The translations under genes were made by a program, and so were the position numbers. The notes below the pieces were generated by a model. It was given only the letters and a program-made list of their open reading frames with translations, was not told the DNA's origin and searched no databases. This document shows positions 35,446 to 46,711 of a stretch of DNA of 64,000 nucleotides, piece by piece. This DNA comes from Glutinoglossum americanum (taxonomy: Eukaryota > Ascomycota > Geoglossomycetes > Geoglossales > Geoglossaceae): positions 58,280 to 122,279 of the forward strand of contig JAGHQL010000068.1 of the NCBI GenBank assembly GCA_020080175.1, read 5' to 3'. How positions within the stretch are numbered: position 1 is the stretch's first letter; the number at the start of each line of letters is the position of its first letter.

Positions 35446-38089
35446 ATGAAGGCTACACCTAAGCGACCTCCACCTAGCGCGAACAACATATCTGCAATGA
35501 ATGGGTCAGCGACCAGCAGTGGAACGACGAAGCCTAAGCAGTCCAAAAGCCGAAATGGTATGCGAGCTTGAGTTCACATGACCTTATCCCAAAAGAGATA
35601 AACTTCATCGCCATCTAGAGAACGGGCTATGACGATTATGATGAGAGAATTACGCTGACAAGTCGCCGGCTTATCGTGCTCCTAGGTTGCGTGACATGCA
35701 AGGCAAAAAGGTTGAAATGCGACGAAACAAAGCCGTCTTGTCAACAGTGTCATAAGCGTGGCGTCCAATGCGGGGGCTACAAGAAGGACTTCAAATGGCG
35801 ACCATTTGAAGAGGCTAGCTTCGTCAACAAGACGCCGGCAAAGCCAAAGAAAGGTAAATTTCCATCACCTTCTATTTGCTCTACCTGTCGGAGCCTAATG
35901 CCTAATGTCTCCCCAGCTCCCTCTTCAATATCAGTATCGAAGTTCAAAGATGACGATTCTACTGGCCTTTCAAGTCCGGCGATGTCCGAAACTTCACTGT
36001 CGACTAACGAGCAGGATGCTATGTCTTATCAAACAGCTTTCTACAGTCAAGCCCCAACGTCACAGATGGCGCCTGCCTTTCATAGCCCTGCTCAGGTTTC
36101 CCCATTTCAGCCTCACCCGTTCGGAGGTGTACCAGCCCAAGACGAAATGATGGACTTCGGCCCGGCCTCGTATCTGCAGCTACCAGGCCAAACGAGGAAA
36201 GCACCGCGGTCGCACCCGGAAAGCTTCCAACCAGTTCCTGTCTCGGGCCCTAGCTCTGTATTTGGTGAACCTAACACAATGTTATCGAAATCGCTACCTC
36301 CAAGCTTCTCAGGGCAATCTCCCAAGCTCATTGACCTCCTCTCGCCTGACACAGATCTCAACACCCGGCCTATGGGGTCCACCAACTACCGGACAAAGCT
36401 CTCGGACTTAGTCTACCAACCGCCTTTGCAAAGAGAAATGCTACCAACACCTCCCGCGACTATGGATCAAGATGCTGATTTTGACGAAGAGATCATAAGG
36501 CAGCCTCAGGAGACCTCAGAGCAATGGGGCTTACGGTTGCCCTCGCCAGCACCTTCGGCATCTTCGAATTCCTCAAATAGTTCGCCACCATCCAGGATGA
36601 GGGCATTCAGCTCCCTCTTTAACCACCCCCAATTAGCACCGAACAGCACAGAGATGCTCATGATGCGTTTCGACAAGCAAACGTGTGGTATCTTATCCAT
36701 AAAGGACGGCCCGAATGAGAACCCTTGGAGAACGCTAATTTGGCCACTGGCGAGGGAATCGCCAGCCCTATTTCACGCTGTCTCTTCCATGACCGCGTTC
36801 CATCTGTCCCATGAGAGGGCGTCTCTCCGGATGGATGGTATGGAACACATGAGAAAAAGCATCCAGGCACTGGCTGCCGGGCTCGAAAACATGAGAACCG
36901 ATGCAGCCCTGGCTACAACTCTAGCGCTGGCGTTTTCGGAATCCTGGGACCAGCACATCTCTACTGGAATCGAACATCTCCGAGGGGCTAGAATACTAGT
37001 CAACCAAGCCCTTGTCAAGCACAAGGAATGTCCACCATCTGGAGAGGATTACGCTAGGTTGAAGTTCCTGTGCAACACTTTCGTGTACATGGATGTTATC
37101 GCTCGGCTCACGTCCGACGACGACGACGAATCCAGCAACTTTGACACTGTCATTCCGCAGTATTACGGCCCATTCAGCGAAGAGACTGAAATAGATCCTC
37201 TGATGGGTTGTGCTGCCTCGCTTTTCCCGCTTATCGGATGCGTAGCCAATCTAGCAAGACGAATCCGCAAGAGCGAAAGCACTACGGTACTCATGATTGA
37301 GCAGGGCATGGAACTGAAGACTCAGATTGAGGATTGGAGACCCGGGACTCTCTTTGACCCGCCCGAAGATCCTACAAGTGGAATTCAACATTGCATTCAG
37401 ACCGCCGAGGCATACCGATGGGCTACTCTGCTATATCTGCACCAAGCTCTTCCTGAAATCCCGTCGCCGACGACAGTTCAGTTAGCCAATAAGGTCCTAT
37501 GTGTTCTTGCGACCGTACCGCTGCAGTCCAGAACGGTAATCATTCACATATTTCCACTCCTTGTGGCTGGCTGTGAAGCCGTTGGCCCCGACCGCGATTG
37601 GGTTAAAAACCGCTGGGAGGCCATGATTCAGAGACTGTGCATTGGCAACGTCGATAAATGCTGGGAGGTAACCAAAGAAGTCTGGGATCGTCGGGATAGG
37701 GATCAATTTGAGAAGGCCCGGGCACAGAGTCCTATGAGTGACGGCATGTTTCGATCGAAATCCAACTCACCAACGCTACAGTCCAAACGAAAGTATAACG
37801 TACAAGACGAGGAGGAGTTAGAGAGAAAGAGCCCGTTCCACTGGCAACAAGACTCCCGATATGCTTCACCTAAAAGGAGGGCAACGAGCGGGGAGAGGGG
37901 CTCGCCCAAATCCATCACAGACAAGCAGACGTATACTGAAGAAGATATGGACTACGACATGACGGTTCGAGGGAGACTTCATTGGGCTGGCGTTATGAAA
38001 GAGTGGAACTGGGAAGGTGAGCTCCGAATACAACAATCTAGAGTTAAGGTATCACTCCGCTAATAATCTTATCAGTTCTGCTCGGATAA
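35446..38089 (+). CDS. Zn2Cys6 (C6) transcription factor
   Basis: Predicted CDS join(35446..35557,35686..35853,35917..38016,38076..38089). The first intron (GTATGC, CTGAC branch, CCTAG) joins QSKSRNG to CVTCKAKRLKCDE. The zinc cluster is C-x2-C-x6-C-x6-C-x2-C-x6-C, ending in GVQC, followed by GGYKKDFKWRPFEE. Such clusters bind DNA as CGG-type half sites. A Ser/Pro-rich low-complexity linker follows, then a helical fungal-specific regulatory region (LARESPALFHAVSSMTAFHL, LRGARILVNQAL) resembling Fungal_trans_2 proteins. The last intron (38017-38075) puts the short end WNWEVLLG on the protein. The 63-nt intron 35854-35916 is a multiple of three without stops, so its removal is probable but unproven. 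The target pathway is unknown. Confidence 0.88.
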
Positions 38090-39250
38090 AGTGAGACTTA
38101 GTTGATGAGGAACCTTTGAGGGATCTCCTCCAACATCGTTTACTCCCATAGCTGGGTTTGCGTTTTGGAGTTTTGGTTCCTTGGCCCAGCAGGTTTTATC
38201 TTCTTTCCCTTTTTGGAATACCCTGGGTTTTTTTCATGGCGTCGGGGAATAGCTATTATATCTTATCTCCAAGGAGGAGGAAGGGCATAGGGCGGTAAGA
38301 CAGACGGACATAAGGACCCAGTAGCCTTTGCCGTTGGGTGCGTTTCTTGTTTTTTTTTTTTTTGGTTATTGTCATGGTGACCGCTGTTCTTCGTCCCCAT
38401 TCCCTTTGTCTTTCTTCGCTGAATGGGGAAGTCTGGGGGTATCGCAAAGCGCCGGAGTTGAAAGTACCTCCCTCAGAGTAGAGTCTTTGGCTGGTTTATG
38501 TTTTGGTGCAGCAGGGGAATTCTTCTTTTCTCGCTTCTATATGGGGTGGATCTCATGGGACGGATAGGGTTTATGATTGTTTAGCTTGTCGATATTTGCC
38601 AGATTATTCTTGCCTCTCTTCTCAAGTGGATATAGCTGGATTTTTATTTTTCTTTTAAATTGGAAGACCCTGTTGATGAGAGAGCGGTCCACCAAAGGTC
38701 GAGAGAATACCTGGTCCGGTTGGCTCGCCCAGGGTGTTTGTTCATATTGCCTTCTCCGTGACTCGACCCTTCACGTGACTGGGGGGACTTTATGGGAGCG
38801 GGCCAAAACGTAGATGGCGAGAGCGCAGGGCGACGTGAATACGAATTGACATAAATTTGACCCACGATAAAAAGTAGGGAAAATGCACGGAATAAACAAC
38901 TAGAAGTTTTTTTTTTTTTCCCTTACTTATATATATCTCAAATGGTATTCGTGATGAAAAGGCTCCGAAAATGGAGGTCGTTGCTGCCGTTTTTTGAGGT
39001 GTTTCCACCGTGACATTCTGCTGCTATAAGTAAACCACAACCCACCCTAAGCGCTGCCTCATCGCTCAACACCTCACGAGTGCAAAACTGAAGGGAGCCC
39101 AAATCAGCACCCCTCTGCATTCTAAAATATGTATATATTCTGTCTTCCCATCCACTATGGGTACTGTTCAGATAAAACCAAGTCTTGTACCATCTTCTTG
39201 GAATTTTCAACCCAGTTGCGATCACATATTCTCGTCTCAATATCACTATT
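38090..39250. other. Intergenic region
   Basis: About 1.2 kb with no supported gene. Poly-T runs (for example near 38350 and 38915) and short open frames without motifs are seen. Confidence 0.4.
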
Positions 39251-39987
39251 ATGAAAAAGAAACGACGAATCTATCGACGTCATAAGGGTGAGAGTCATTC
39301 CGCTGAGCACTATCTTGCCAAGATTAACGGACCACTTCTCAAGGCTAAATCTACAGTCTCTCTCAATACAAACAAACAGATGCAAATGTATGCTCAAGTA
39401 TGGGAAAAGTGAGTGATCATCACTATCGTGATGACGGAAAAGAGTCTGGTCTAGTTCCTACATATACCACCTTCTCCCGTGAGCACAGCATCAAGAGTTG
39501 TTGAGCAAATGGCGGTTCATTTACCAGTGTCCAGCATGTGATGTTCGTCATCTCAACAGTGTTGTCCATGAGAAGCAACCCGATAGCCTCAGTAGTCTAC
39601 AGTTAGACCTTCTGCAATATGTGGATGGCTCTGCTCCTCTCACGCCTGCAACACTCCGATCAAAGCTCACGCTCGAGCTTGCTGCAAAGAAAGTGCGGAA
39701 GGCAATTGACTTGCTCGCTGAAGACTGCTCACTACGAAGATTCTATTGGCAGATGTACGTAAACACTGTACAGACTTCCTAGACTATTTACTGAATGCTT
39801 ATGCAGGTACATATTTGCCTTCGACGTCGCCATCACGCAGTGCAGACTGACTAAGCAGTCGTCCAAGCTTACGGACGCCATTAAGTTCCTGGACCTGGCT
39901 CGTAAATTTGAACTACTCTTTTGTGGCAAAGAAAGTGATATTGTTAAGGAGAATGGAGGACTCTGTTTTCGGCTCAAGCAGAGTTAG
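39251..39987 (+). CDS. Hypothetical protein, three exons
   Basis: Model join(39251..39408,39506..39754,39807..39987), 195 aa. The second intron is strong (GTACGT donor, GCAG acceptor, 52 nt) and joins RRFYWQM to YIFAFDVAITQCRLTKQSS. The first (GTGAGT donor at 39409) needs the acceptor at 39505 to keep phase, which is plausible but weaker. The N-terminus is very basic (MKKKRRIYRRHKG). The middle has IYQCPACDVRHLNS, which could contribute zinc ligands, then a Leu-rich helical stretch. No family is recognised. The protein is short and next to decayed genes, so it may be a remnant of something larger. Confidence 0.4.
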
Positions 39988-40968
39988 TTGCCCATTAGAC
40001 CACGTCCTCTTGAAGGATTTCTCTCAAATCTTCTGTGTTGTGGTATGTTGATGCTAGAAAGGAAACGTTCTTGTATAATTGCAAACTACTTATATTTAAA
40101 AAAGACCTTGTCCTCCTGCTCGCTGTCCTCCGGTCCACTGAGTAAAAATAAGTGCAAACTGCGGCGACCTCACCCCGAATTTGGCGGGTGAGCAAGAGCA
40201 GGGTGAGCCAGCACTCAAACGCGGGTGATCGCTCACCCGCACCCGCCCCTAGCCCTTGCGGCGGCTCTGGGTGGGCGGAATCACACCAATTTCTCCCTCA
40301 ATATGCTGCAATGTCATGGTGATTATAGTAATTCTTAAATTTAAAGAATACTCCTACATTTCCTATCCAATCTTTCCTTTGGCTCACTATCAGAAAATCA
40401 CAGAAACACAACACGAATCGTCTCTATGCGGTATTGAGTCCTTCTGGCTGGCAACGGAGATATACTGGAGGTGGTTTCAGTATCACTCTTATAGGAAAGG
40501 GAGGAATTGCGCGAGAAATCTTTACCCTCCAATGCAGACGAAGATACGAAATAGTTACCAATGACATATAAAGGGAGTTGGAAAAGGGTGCAATGGTACT
40601 AGCTCTTAATGCCTATAGCTATACAGACTTCGGCAGGTGCAGACACCCCAGATCGGAGGCACCTCCTCAGGTCAACAAGGAACTTCCGCAAGCGCGTCCT
40701 CCTTTTCTGTGAATGGTTGGTCTTGTATGCAATATCCATGCCCCACCCTAAATAAATGAAGTTTTTTTTACCCCCTATCCGATACTTTTGTTGTTTTGGT
40801 TTGCGCCAAACCCTTCAAATTGACTGGGGATTGGTATATACACTTTTTCCGACGATGGCAAGGGCCTAAAAGCACTTTCAACCGAAAGGCCAGGTATATT
40901 CGTTCATATTCTATTTGTGCAATGCTGGCTAGACTGATTGCTGAAGGCTCCAGTTGTAATAGGATACA
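39988..40968. other. Intergenic region
   Basis: No supported gene. Inverted/direct repeats of GGGTGAGC / GCTCACCC occur at 40185-40240, embedded in a short GC-rich patch. Confidence 0.4.
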
Positions 40969-41270
40969 ATGGAGTATCTAGTCAACCTACAAGATAGCCT
41001 AGCCTCCTCTATCTCAGCATTGGGTGAAGACGTAGACGCGGATCCCCAACGTGATAGCTATGAGCTCCTTATAAGTTCCCCATGAGCTCACTAAACCTGC
41101 CGAACCTGAGGCTAAAGGGCTTCAACGTATCTATGCAGCTATCATTGAGATGCTCGTGTTATGTTATTCTGGAGGATATGCCATTAGCAGATCAGCTAGA
41201 GAGGTGGGAGATTGCCCATCACGAAGGGTGCCTGATTGACGCCATTGATTCTCCAAATCTCTTCTTGTAG
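40969..41270 (+). pseudogene. Unidentified coding-like relic
   Basis: An open segment from the ATG at 40969 reads MEYLVNLQDSLASSISALG and ends at a TGA after LLISSP. A one-base frame change at that point continues into PEAKGLQRIYAAIIEMLVL and CYSGGYAISRSARE before further breaks. Composition looks like former coding sequence with frameshifts. The family is not recognised; chance cannot be excluded. Confidence 0.3.
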
Positions 41271-41702
41271 ACGCTACCTCTAACCATAATCCTCACGTCA
41301 GGCTTGCGCTCGTTGTTGGAAGTTCGCCTCGGCGTGGTGTTAACAATGTAAGCCGGTAGGAAAGTGGAGGTAATCCCAGGTTGTAATTGGGAGGACACAA
41401 GTTCAGGTGACAGACAAGTGGTGTAGAGAATCAGTAGTTGTGAAGGGAGAAAGAAGGTGGGGAGGGTAATCTACACACAGGTCGTAGCGGGGCAACAGTG
41501 TTGTGGTTGTGTGTTATGGCTTGCGTGCCAGAGGTGTTGTGTATATAAACACTCTTCTTCTCCACCCCCGAGTTTAGTAGTCAGTCTGTAGAGAGGCTCG
41601 ATCAAAACCCTTCGTTTTTCAACACATTGCACCTCTCCGATACCCGACTACTATCTTCGAGCTTCCATTAAACCTGTTCCATCTTCAAATTGTTCCTCGA
41701 AA
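41271..41702. other. Intergenic region upstream of finger-array pseudogene
   Basis: About 430 bp without coding signal. It presumably contained the promoter of the finger-array gene; TATATAAACAC near 41541 is TATA-like, about 160 bp before the start codon. Confidence 0.4.
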
Positions 41703-43422
41703 ATGGTATGTAAAGTAGACTGCTTCGAAGGTGTCTTTGCTAAAGTCATGTAGGCATCAGTCCGTTATCCTTGCCCATTGGCAGAACAGTACTATTGCAC
41801 CAAAACATTCGGTTCTAAAGCCGCTGCAATCCGACACTAACCTAAGCATTCTGGTATTCGCTACCCTTGTCCATTGGCAGAACAGTATCAATGTACGCGG
41901 ACATTCGCATCCAAGGAGACTGCTCGCTACCACGAAAAAATGCATGCGCATCCGTTATCCCTGTCCATTGGCAGAACAGTTTCAATGTACACAGACATTC
42001 GCATGCAAGGGCAGTGCTCGCCATCACGAAAAAATGCACGCGGAATCCCCCATCTGTTATCCCTGCCCATTGGCCGACCAGTACCAATGCACTCGAGCGT
42101 TTTCTGAGAAATACCATGCCCAGAGTCACGCAGCTCGACATTCTGCTATCCACCACCCTTGCCCGGTGGTAGACCCTTACCAATGCTCTCAAACTTTTGC
42201 TGATGCAGTTGCTGCTCAGCTGCATGCTTGAAGCCAACATCTTGGGATCCGCTTCCCTTGCCCCTTGGCCGACCAGTATCAATGCACTCGAACGTTTTCT
42301 AGGAAACAAGTTGCCCAGATTCACGCAGCTCGATATTCTGCTATCCGCCACCCTTGCCCGGTGGCAGACCATTACCAATGTTCTCAAACCTTTGCTGATA
42401 CAGCTTCTGCTCAGCTGCATGCTCGAAGCCAACATCTTGGGATCCGCTTCCCTTGCCCTTTGGCCGACCAGTTTCAGTGCTTCTCCCAAACTTTCGTGTC
42501 ACAAAAGGTTGCTCGGTCACATGCTGAATCTCAACATCTCGAAATTCGATTCCCCTGCCCTTTAGCGGATCAATTCCATTGCTCCCAAACCTTCACTCGG
42601 GAGCACGATGCACGCGCGCACGCTCGATGGAAGCACGAGGGCGTCGGTTATCCCTGTCCTTTGGCAGAACAGTTTCAATGTTCCCGAACATTCCACACAG
42701 AATCCGGCGCTCGCGACCGTATGCGCGTGCACCGAGGATTATTTTATCCTTGTCCTGCGGCAGAAAAGTATAACTGCTCTACAACATTCGAGTTGGAGCA
42801 CGAGGCTCGGAGGCATGTGCACAGGCAACATCAAGCCATCTTTTGCTGCTGGCTTCCAGGGTGCATGGCGCGGTTTGAAACATGTGCCCGTCTTCTTGCT
42901 CATGTAAATGAGCCTGATAGCCATGTGGGGAGGTTTCTTCTTTGCCCTGTTTTGACTTGTCCACTGGCAGTTTCTCAGACTCCGCTCCCGAAAAGTCGTT
43001 ACCTCCACCATTTCCGAAAACACCAGAACAGAGGAGAGATGACGGGAGATGAGATCGTCCAGGAAATCAAGCCAGAACAAGCAAGTCGTTGCGATCTGTA
43101 CGATGTTATCATTCAAGATGCCTACATAGACATGAACTGGACCGAAAACTTGAATGATAAAGTTATAGGGGCGAGAGACTACTCTTTGAAAGAGACGGCT
43201 GATGTCCCCAGTCTCCAAAGCCGACATGTACCAGGGAATGGTACGGAGGATGATTCCGAAGATAGCTCTGAAGACTATCTGGACGATGAACTAGTTGATG
43301 ACCTGGAAGAGAGCCTGGATGACGACATGGAAGATGGGTTAAGCAACGACTCGGGGAGCGATCAGAAAGAAGACTCAAATATCAGCTTTGGATATATGCT
43401 CACTGCTCTGATAGTTACCTAG
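41703..43422 (+). pseudogene. Decayed C2H2-like zinc-finger array gene
   Basis: A start ATG at 41703 is followed by a 48-nt intron (41706-41753, GTATGT, GTAG). About twelve fingers of roughly 33 aa follow, of the form YPCPLAEQFQC-x3-F-x8-H-x4-5-H, an unusual C-x6-C-x12-H version of C2H2, plus a variant finger with CCWLPGC. The tail is acidic (DDEL, DDDME). Lesions are a TAA at finger 1 (CAA expected), a frameshift between fingers 2 and 3 near 41945, and a TGA at 42229-42231. The TGA stands exactly where the duplicated neighbour copy has CGA. The reading frame is otherwise well kept from 41950 to 43422. Nucleic-acid binding is inferred from the fingers. It may originally have been one gene with the exonuclease downstream. 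Confidence 0.7.
42065..42454 (+). repeat. 195-bp tandem duplication of two zinc fingers
   Basis: The segment from TTGGCCGACCAG at 42070 recurs at 42265, and that box appears again at 42460. The period is exactly 195 bp (65 codons, two fingers). The copies are highly similar. One visible difference is the C-to-T change making TGA at 42229 in the first copy, against CGA at the corresponding codon near 42424 in the second. Confidence 0.85.
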
Positions 43423-43753
43423 ATACGATTCGCTAACTGTTGATAAGGAGTTCAACTTACCCTGGTAACAGCAATAGAAATTCCAACGACTCGAAAGCTG
43501 ACTTCGTTCCCGACGATATTCGCTCTCACCGGCAGGAGGTACGTCGGTTGACAGGAGAAAACCAGCATCTCTTCGGCTCTATTTTTTTTGGGTGGGAAGA
43601 TGCGCAAGTCAATACTCGAGATGAATATCGAGTTCTGGTGTAAGAAATATTCCATCCACTAAGACTATTGGCTAATTCGTTGAAGCTTGGAAACGTCAGG
43701 AGCAAAATCGACCTACAAACATTCGACCCGTCGGACTCAGGTGCATCGGCCCA

Positions 43754-44917
43754 ATGCCACTAGAACGAAAAAAAGTAGTGGCAGAGGAAAATCATTGTCC
43801 TTTCCAAACCATTTTGGACCCTGACAATGCATACCTGTACATGAGCACCTTAATTAAGAGCGATTCACACACCATCAAGCTTAGCAAGAGATGTGTGTCT
43901 TGCTGGGCTCGTTATCGACTTACGGCAGCGTTGGCCGCTCGACAACTCTTTGCTAGTTCAAAAGACCAACAGAGCATCTGCGCTAAGAATGATTGCCTTC
44001 AGACAAGATGGTTCGGCACTCGATACTGTTACCGCCATGTCGACGATGATCGGCATTTAATGCCACGATACGATCCAGCCCAAATCAGCTCTGAGTTCCG
44101 AGGTCGACAAGCGCATTTTATGTCAGCAACTTCAAAACAGTGGACCAATAGCCAAGGCATTCAGCTTGCGATTACTCGTGCTGCAGAAATTAGAGCAGGT
44201 CATCGACAAGGCGCTGACTTGGTTATCTTGGATCTTGAATTCAACTGATATGGTCAGGTTAGGGAGGTGGCTCTTATTGAGTACGTATCCGGACAGGTCC
44301 TCTTAGACACATTGGTCAAGCCCCAAGCACCTCCAGAGCTATACCAATTGAAATTAACTTAGAGAAGAGGTTTGGTTGATCACTTGTGGTCCAGGAAGCT
44401 CGATTCTTCTGGTACAAATGCTAATCAATGTCTTGATGTCTATGCTATCGCAGAGGCCCTCGAAGATTCCGGAGTTACAACGGATTTTGTCATTTTGGTC
44501 TAGCATTTGACGTATTACGATCTGGCCTTGTTGGGCAATTTCTTGGAACCTGCTGGAGCTAATTCGCTATTGCCATCGAGGGCAAACTGCGCTCGCCTGG
44601 TGCTTCATGTTCGCGCGAACGTGCCACCTCACAATGGGAAGCCCTTCCCTGTGACTCTACCCACAATATTTCCCATTCTATTTCCCCACCATGAATTGGT
44701 TGGTCGGAATCACCGAGCCTTAGTGGATTGTCAGCAAACACGACTTGTCATGATGGCGTTTGAAGAGTTTGCCAAACCGATCGGCAGTCCTGGAAGGCTA
44801 GACTTTTCTGATATTAAACCCACACAGCAGACTCTGGACCACTGGTTGGTTGACCCAGCTCTAGTCTCCCATGACCAGGAAATTCAGAATCGGGCCGACG
44901 GGCTGACACCCGACTGA
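43754..44917 (+). pseudogene. DEDDh-type 3'-5' exonuclease pseudogene
   Basis: One frame runs from 43754 to a stop at 44915-44917, interrupted only by TGA 44246-44248, TAG 44360-44362 and TAG 44501-44503. The exonuclease motifs of the RNase T/DnaQ superfamily lie across these stops: Exo I LVILDLEFN (Asp and Glu), Exo II HLTYYDLALL, and Exo III NHRALVDC (His-x4-Asp). Upstream are Cys/His pairs (KRCVSCWARYR, CAKNDC, RYCYRHVDDD). The three stops fit CGA or CAG codons altered by one C-to-T change each. Motif residues are intact, so decay looks young. The frame also extends upstream of 43754 (AWKRQEQNRPTNIRP), implying more exons or a join to the finger array that I could not resolve. Confidence 0.65.
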
Positions 44918-45323
44918 ATGGGAACACTTTCACGTGTAGAGTGTGCAACTCGATAGAGAAGTTTGCGCAGTCGTTTGAGTACATGTCGAAGACCATCTTC
45001 GACTATGCACATGTCCTTCTCGTATACCTATTCTCACCGAAACTTTTCATAGAAGCAGCTTGTCACGTGTGAGCTTGTTTCGGACGGGAAGCCTCAACCA
45101 AAAGTTTTGATTTTGCATTTTTGCCCCAATGTAGCGGTGGTGGCCTAATTTTCACGCGGAAACAGATGTGATTTTGAGAGCGCGATAGGTCTTTATAAAT
45201 CGATGGAATGGAGAGAATAACTCAGCGAGGAAATGTCCAAGTACAACTTCTACATTTCAAGTTTCATCAGAACAGAGCTTACCCTCACGCTATACTTAGA
45301 TTGAAGACCAACTCACTCAAAGA
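44918..45323. other. Intergenic region (convergent 3' ends)
   Basis: About 400 bp between the exonuclease relic (plus) and HOM2 (minus). No coding signal and no obvious terminator structure. Confidence 0.4.
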
Positions 45324-46616
45324 CTAGATGTAGCCTTTCAGAATTGCACTCTCTGAACTCAAAACTGATGCGCCAGCGGACCCCATGACGATATTATGAG
45401 TTAAGGCCACAAACTGGATGTCAAAGATACCACTTTCGTCCTCCCTGATTCTCCCAACGCTGCACGCGAATCCTCTTTCCGTCTCCCTATCCAGGCGAGG
45501 CTGGGGCCGATCAGCCTCGTCTAAAACGATAATAGCGTGTTGTGGAGCAGAAGGACACCCTAGGACTTGAACCTCCGAGATATACTCTTTCATCGCATCA
45601 CGGACCTGGCTTATGGTCGGCGGAGGTCGGTTTACGAATCGTAACGACACACACACTGTATGGCCGTTAAGTACTGGGACACGGTTACAGGCAACGGAAA
45701 CCCGGAGAGGTTGATCGATAAATCCAGTCAGGTCCGTCTTCAAGCTGCCTAAAATCTTGCGAGCTTCGGCAGGAATTTTTTCTTCCTCTCCCGGGATGTA
45801 TGGAATGATACTATGGGCGTTCTAGCGTTAGCATTATATGGCAGTAGGGTGTTTCGCGGTAGAATATACTTGTCAAGGATGTCCATGCCTGACGCGGTTA
45901 GCTGTAATGTGTAGAATATACCGGCCCCTGGTGCTCTTTATGGGCAGAAGACTTGTTCACTTACTGCTGACGCCAGGATAGCCTGCTCCTGATACGGCCT
46001 GCATAGTTACCATGCTCACTTGGTCGATAGGTCCGAACTTTTGAATAAGTGCTGCAGCTGGGATGACGAGGCCGATGACTGCACAATTTGAATTGCACAC
46101 AAGAAGGCCTTTATCTAGTTTGTAATGCTGACGCTGTGTTGGGATTGACTCAATATGTCCTGGGTTGACCACTGGAACAATCAACGGAACCAGAGGAGCC
46201 AATCGGAAGTTTTTGGCATTTGAAAAGACTGCAAAATTGCCTTTAAGAAAGGCCATTTCGACATCGCCAGCTACATCAGAATTAAGGCCCGAGAAGATTA
46301 TGTCGCAATCTGGATATTCGGTGGGTACGCAGCGTCGTACGATCAGATTTGCAACTTGTGCAGGTATTGGAGTTGACTGATGCCAATGCACAGCATCGGA
46401 GTATTTTTTATCTACCGACTTTTCGGAAGCTCCTACAGCTACCAGTTCCAGTAGCGGATGTTGAGCGAGCAGGAGAATGAATTGCGTCCCGACCGCTCCA
46501 GTTGCTCCTAAAACTCCTGGGAAATGTTAGCCACTCATGTCTTTCATAATGACCAGCGGAACGGGCTTCATACCGCATCGCTTTTTCGAAGACGTGTGAT
46601 TGTCTTTGGAAGACAT
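45324..46616 (-). CDS. HOM2: Aspartate-semialdehyde dehydrogenase
   Basis: Predicted CDS complement(join(45324..45810,45870..45888,45965..46516,46574..46616)), 366 aa. It makes aspartate-4-semialdehyde from aspartyl phosphate with NADPH, the branch step to threonine, methionine and isoleucine. The first exon ([14 protein letters not shown]) joins the nucleotide-binding motif [13 protein letters not shown]. The catalytic Cys lies in [26 protein letters not shown], the Arg/His substrate region ([12 protein letters not shown]) and the C-terminal [16 protein letters not shown] are all present. Three introns, including a 19-nt third exon, keep phase. A Tc1-type element sits 96 bp upstream of the start codon and may affect the promoter. 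I cannot tell whether this is the only copy in the genome. Confidence 0.9.
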
Positions 46617-46711
46617 TGCTGTGTCTCTGTCCGGTCTTCAATATCGACTCCGAGTTGTTCTCGTTGAGAGAATCTGGTGCCTTTTCGAGTGGGTTCTTAC
46701 GTAAGCCAGTA

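Noticed and set aside
41842-42489. 215-aa minus-strand frame
   Set aside because: Antisense to the zinc-finger array; its apparent repeats mirror the finger repeats.
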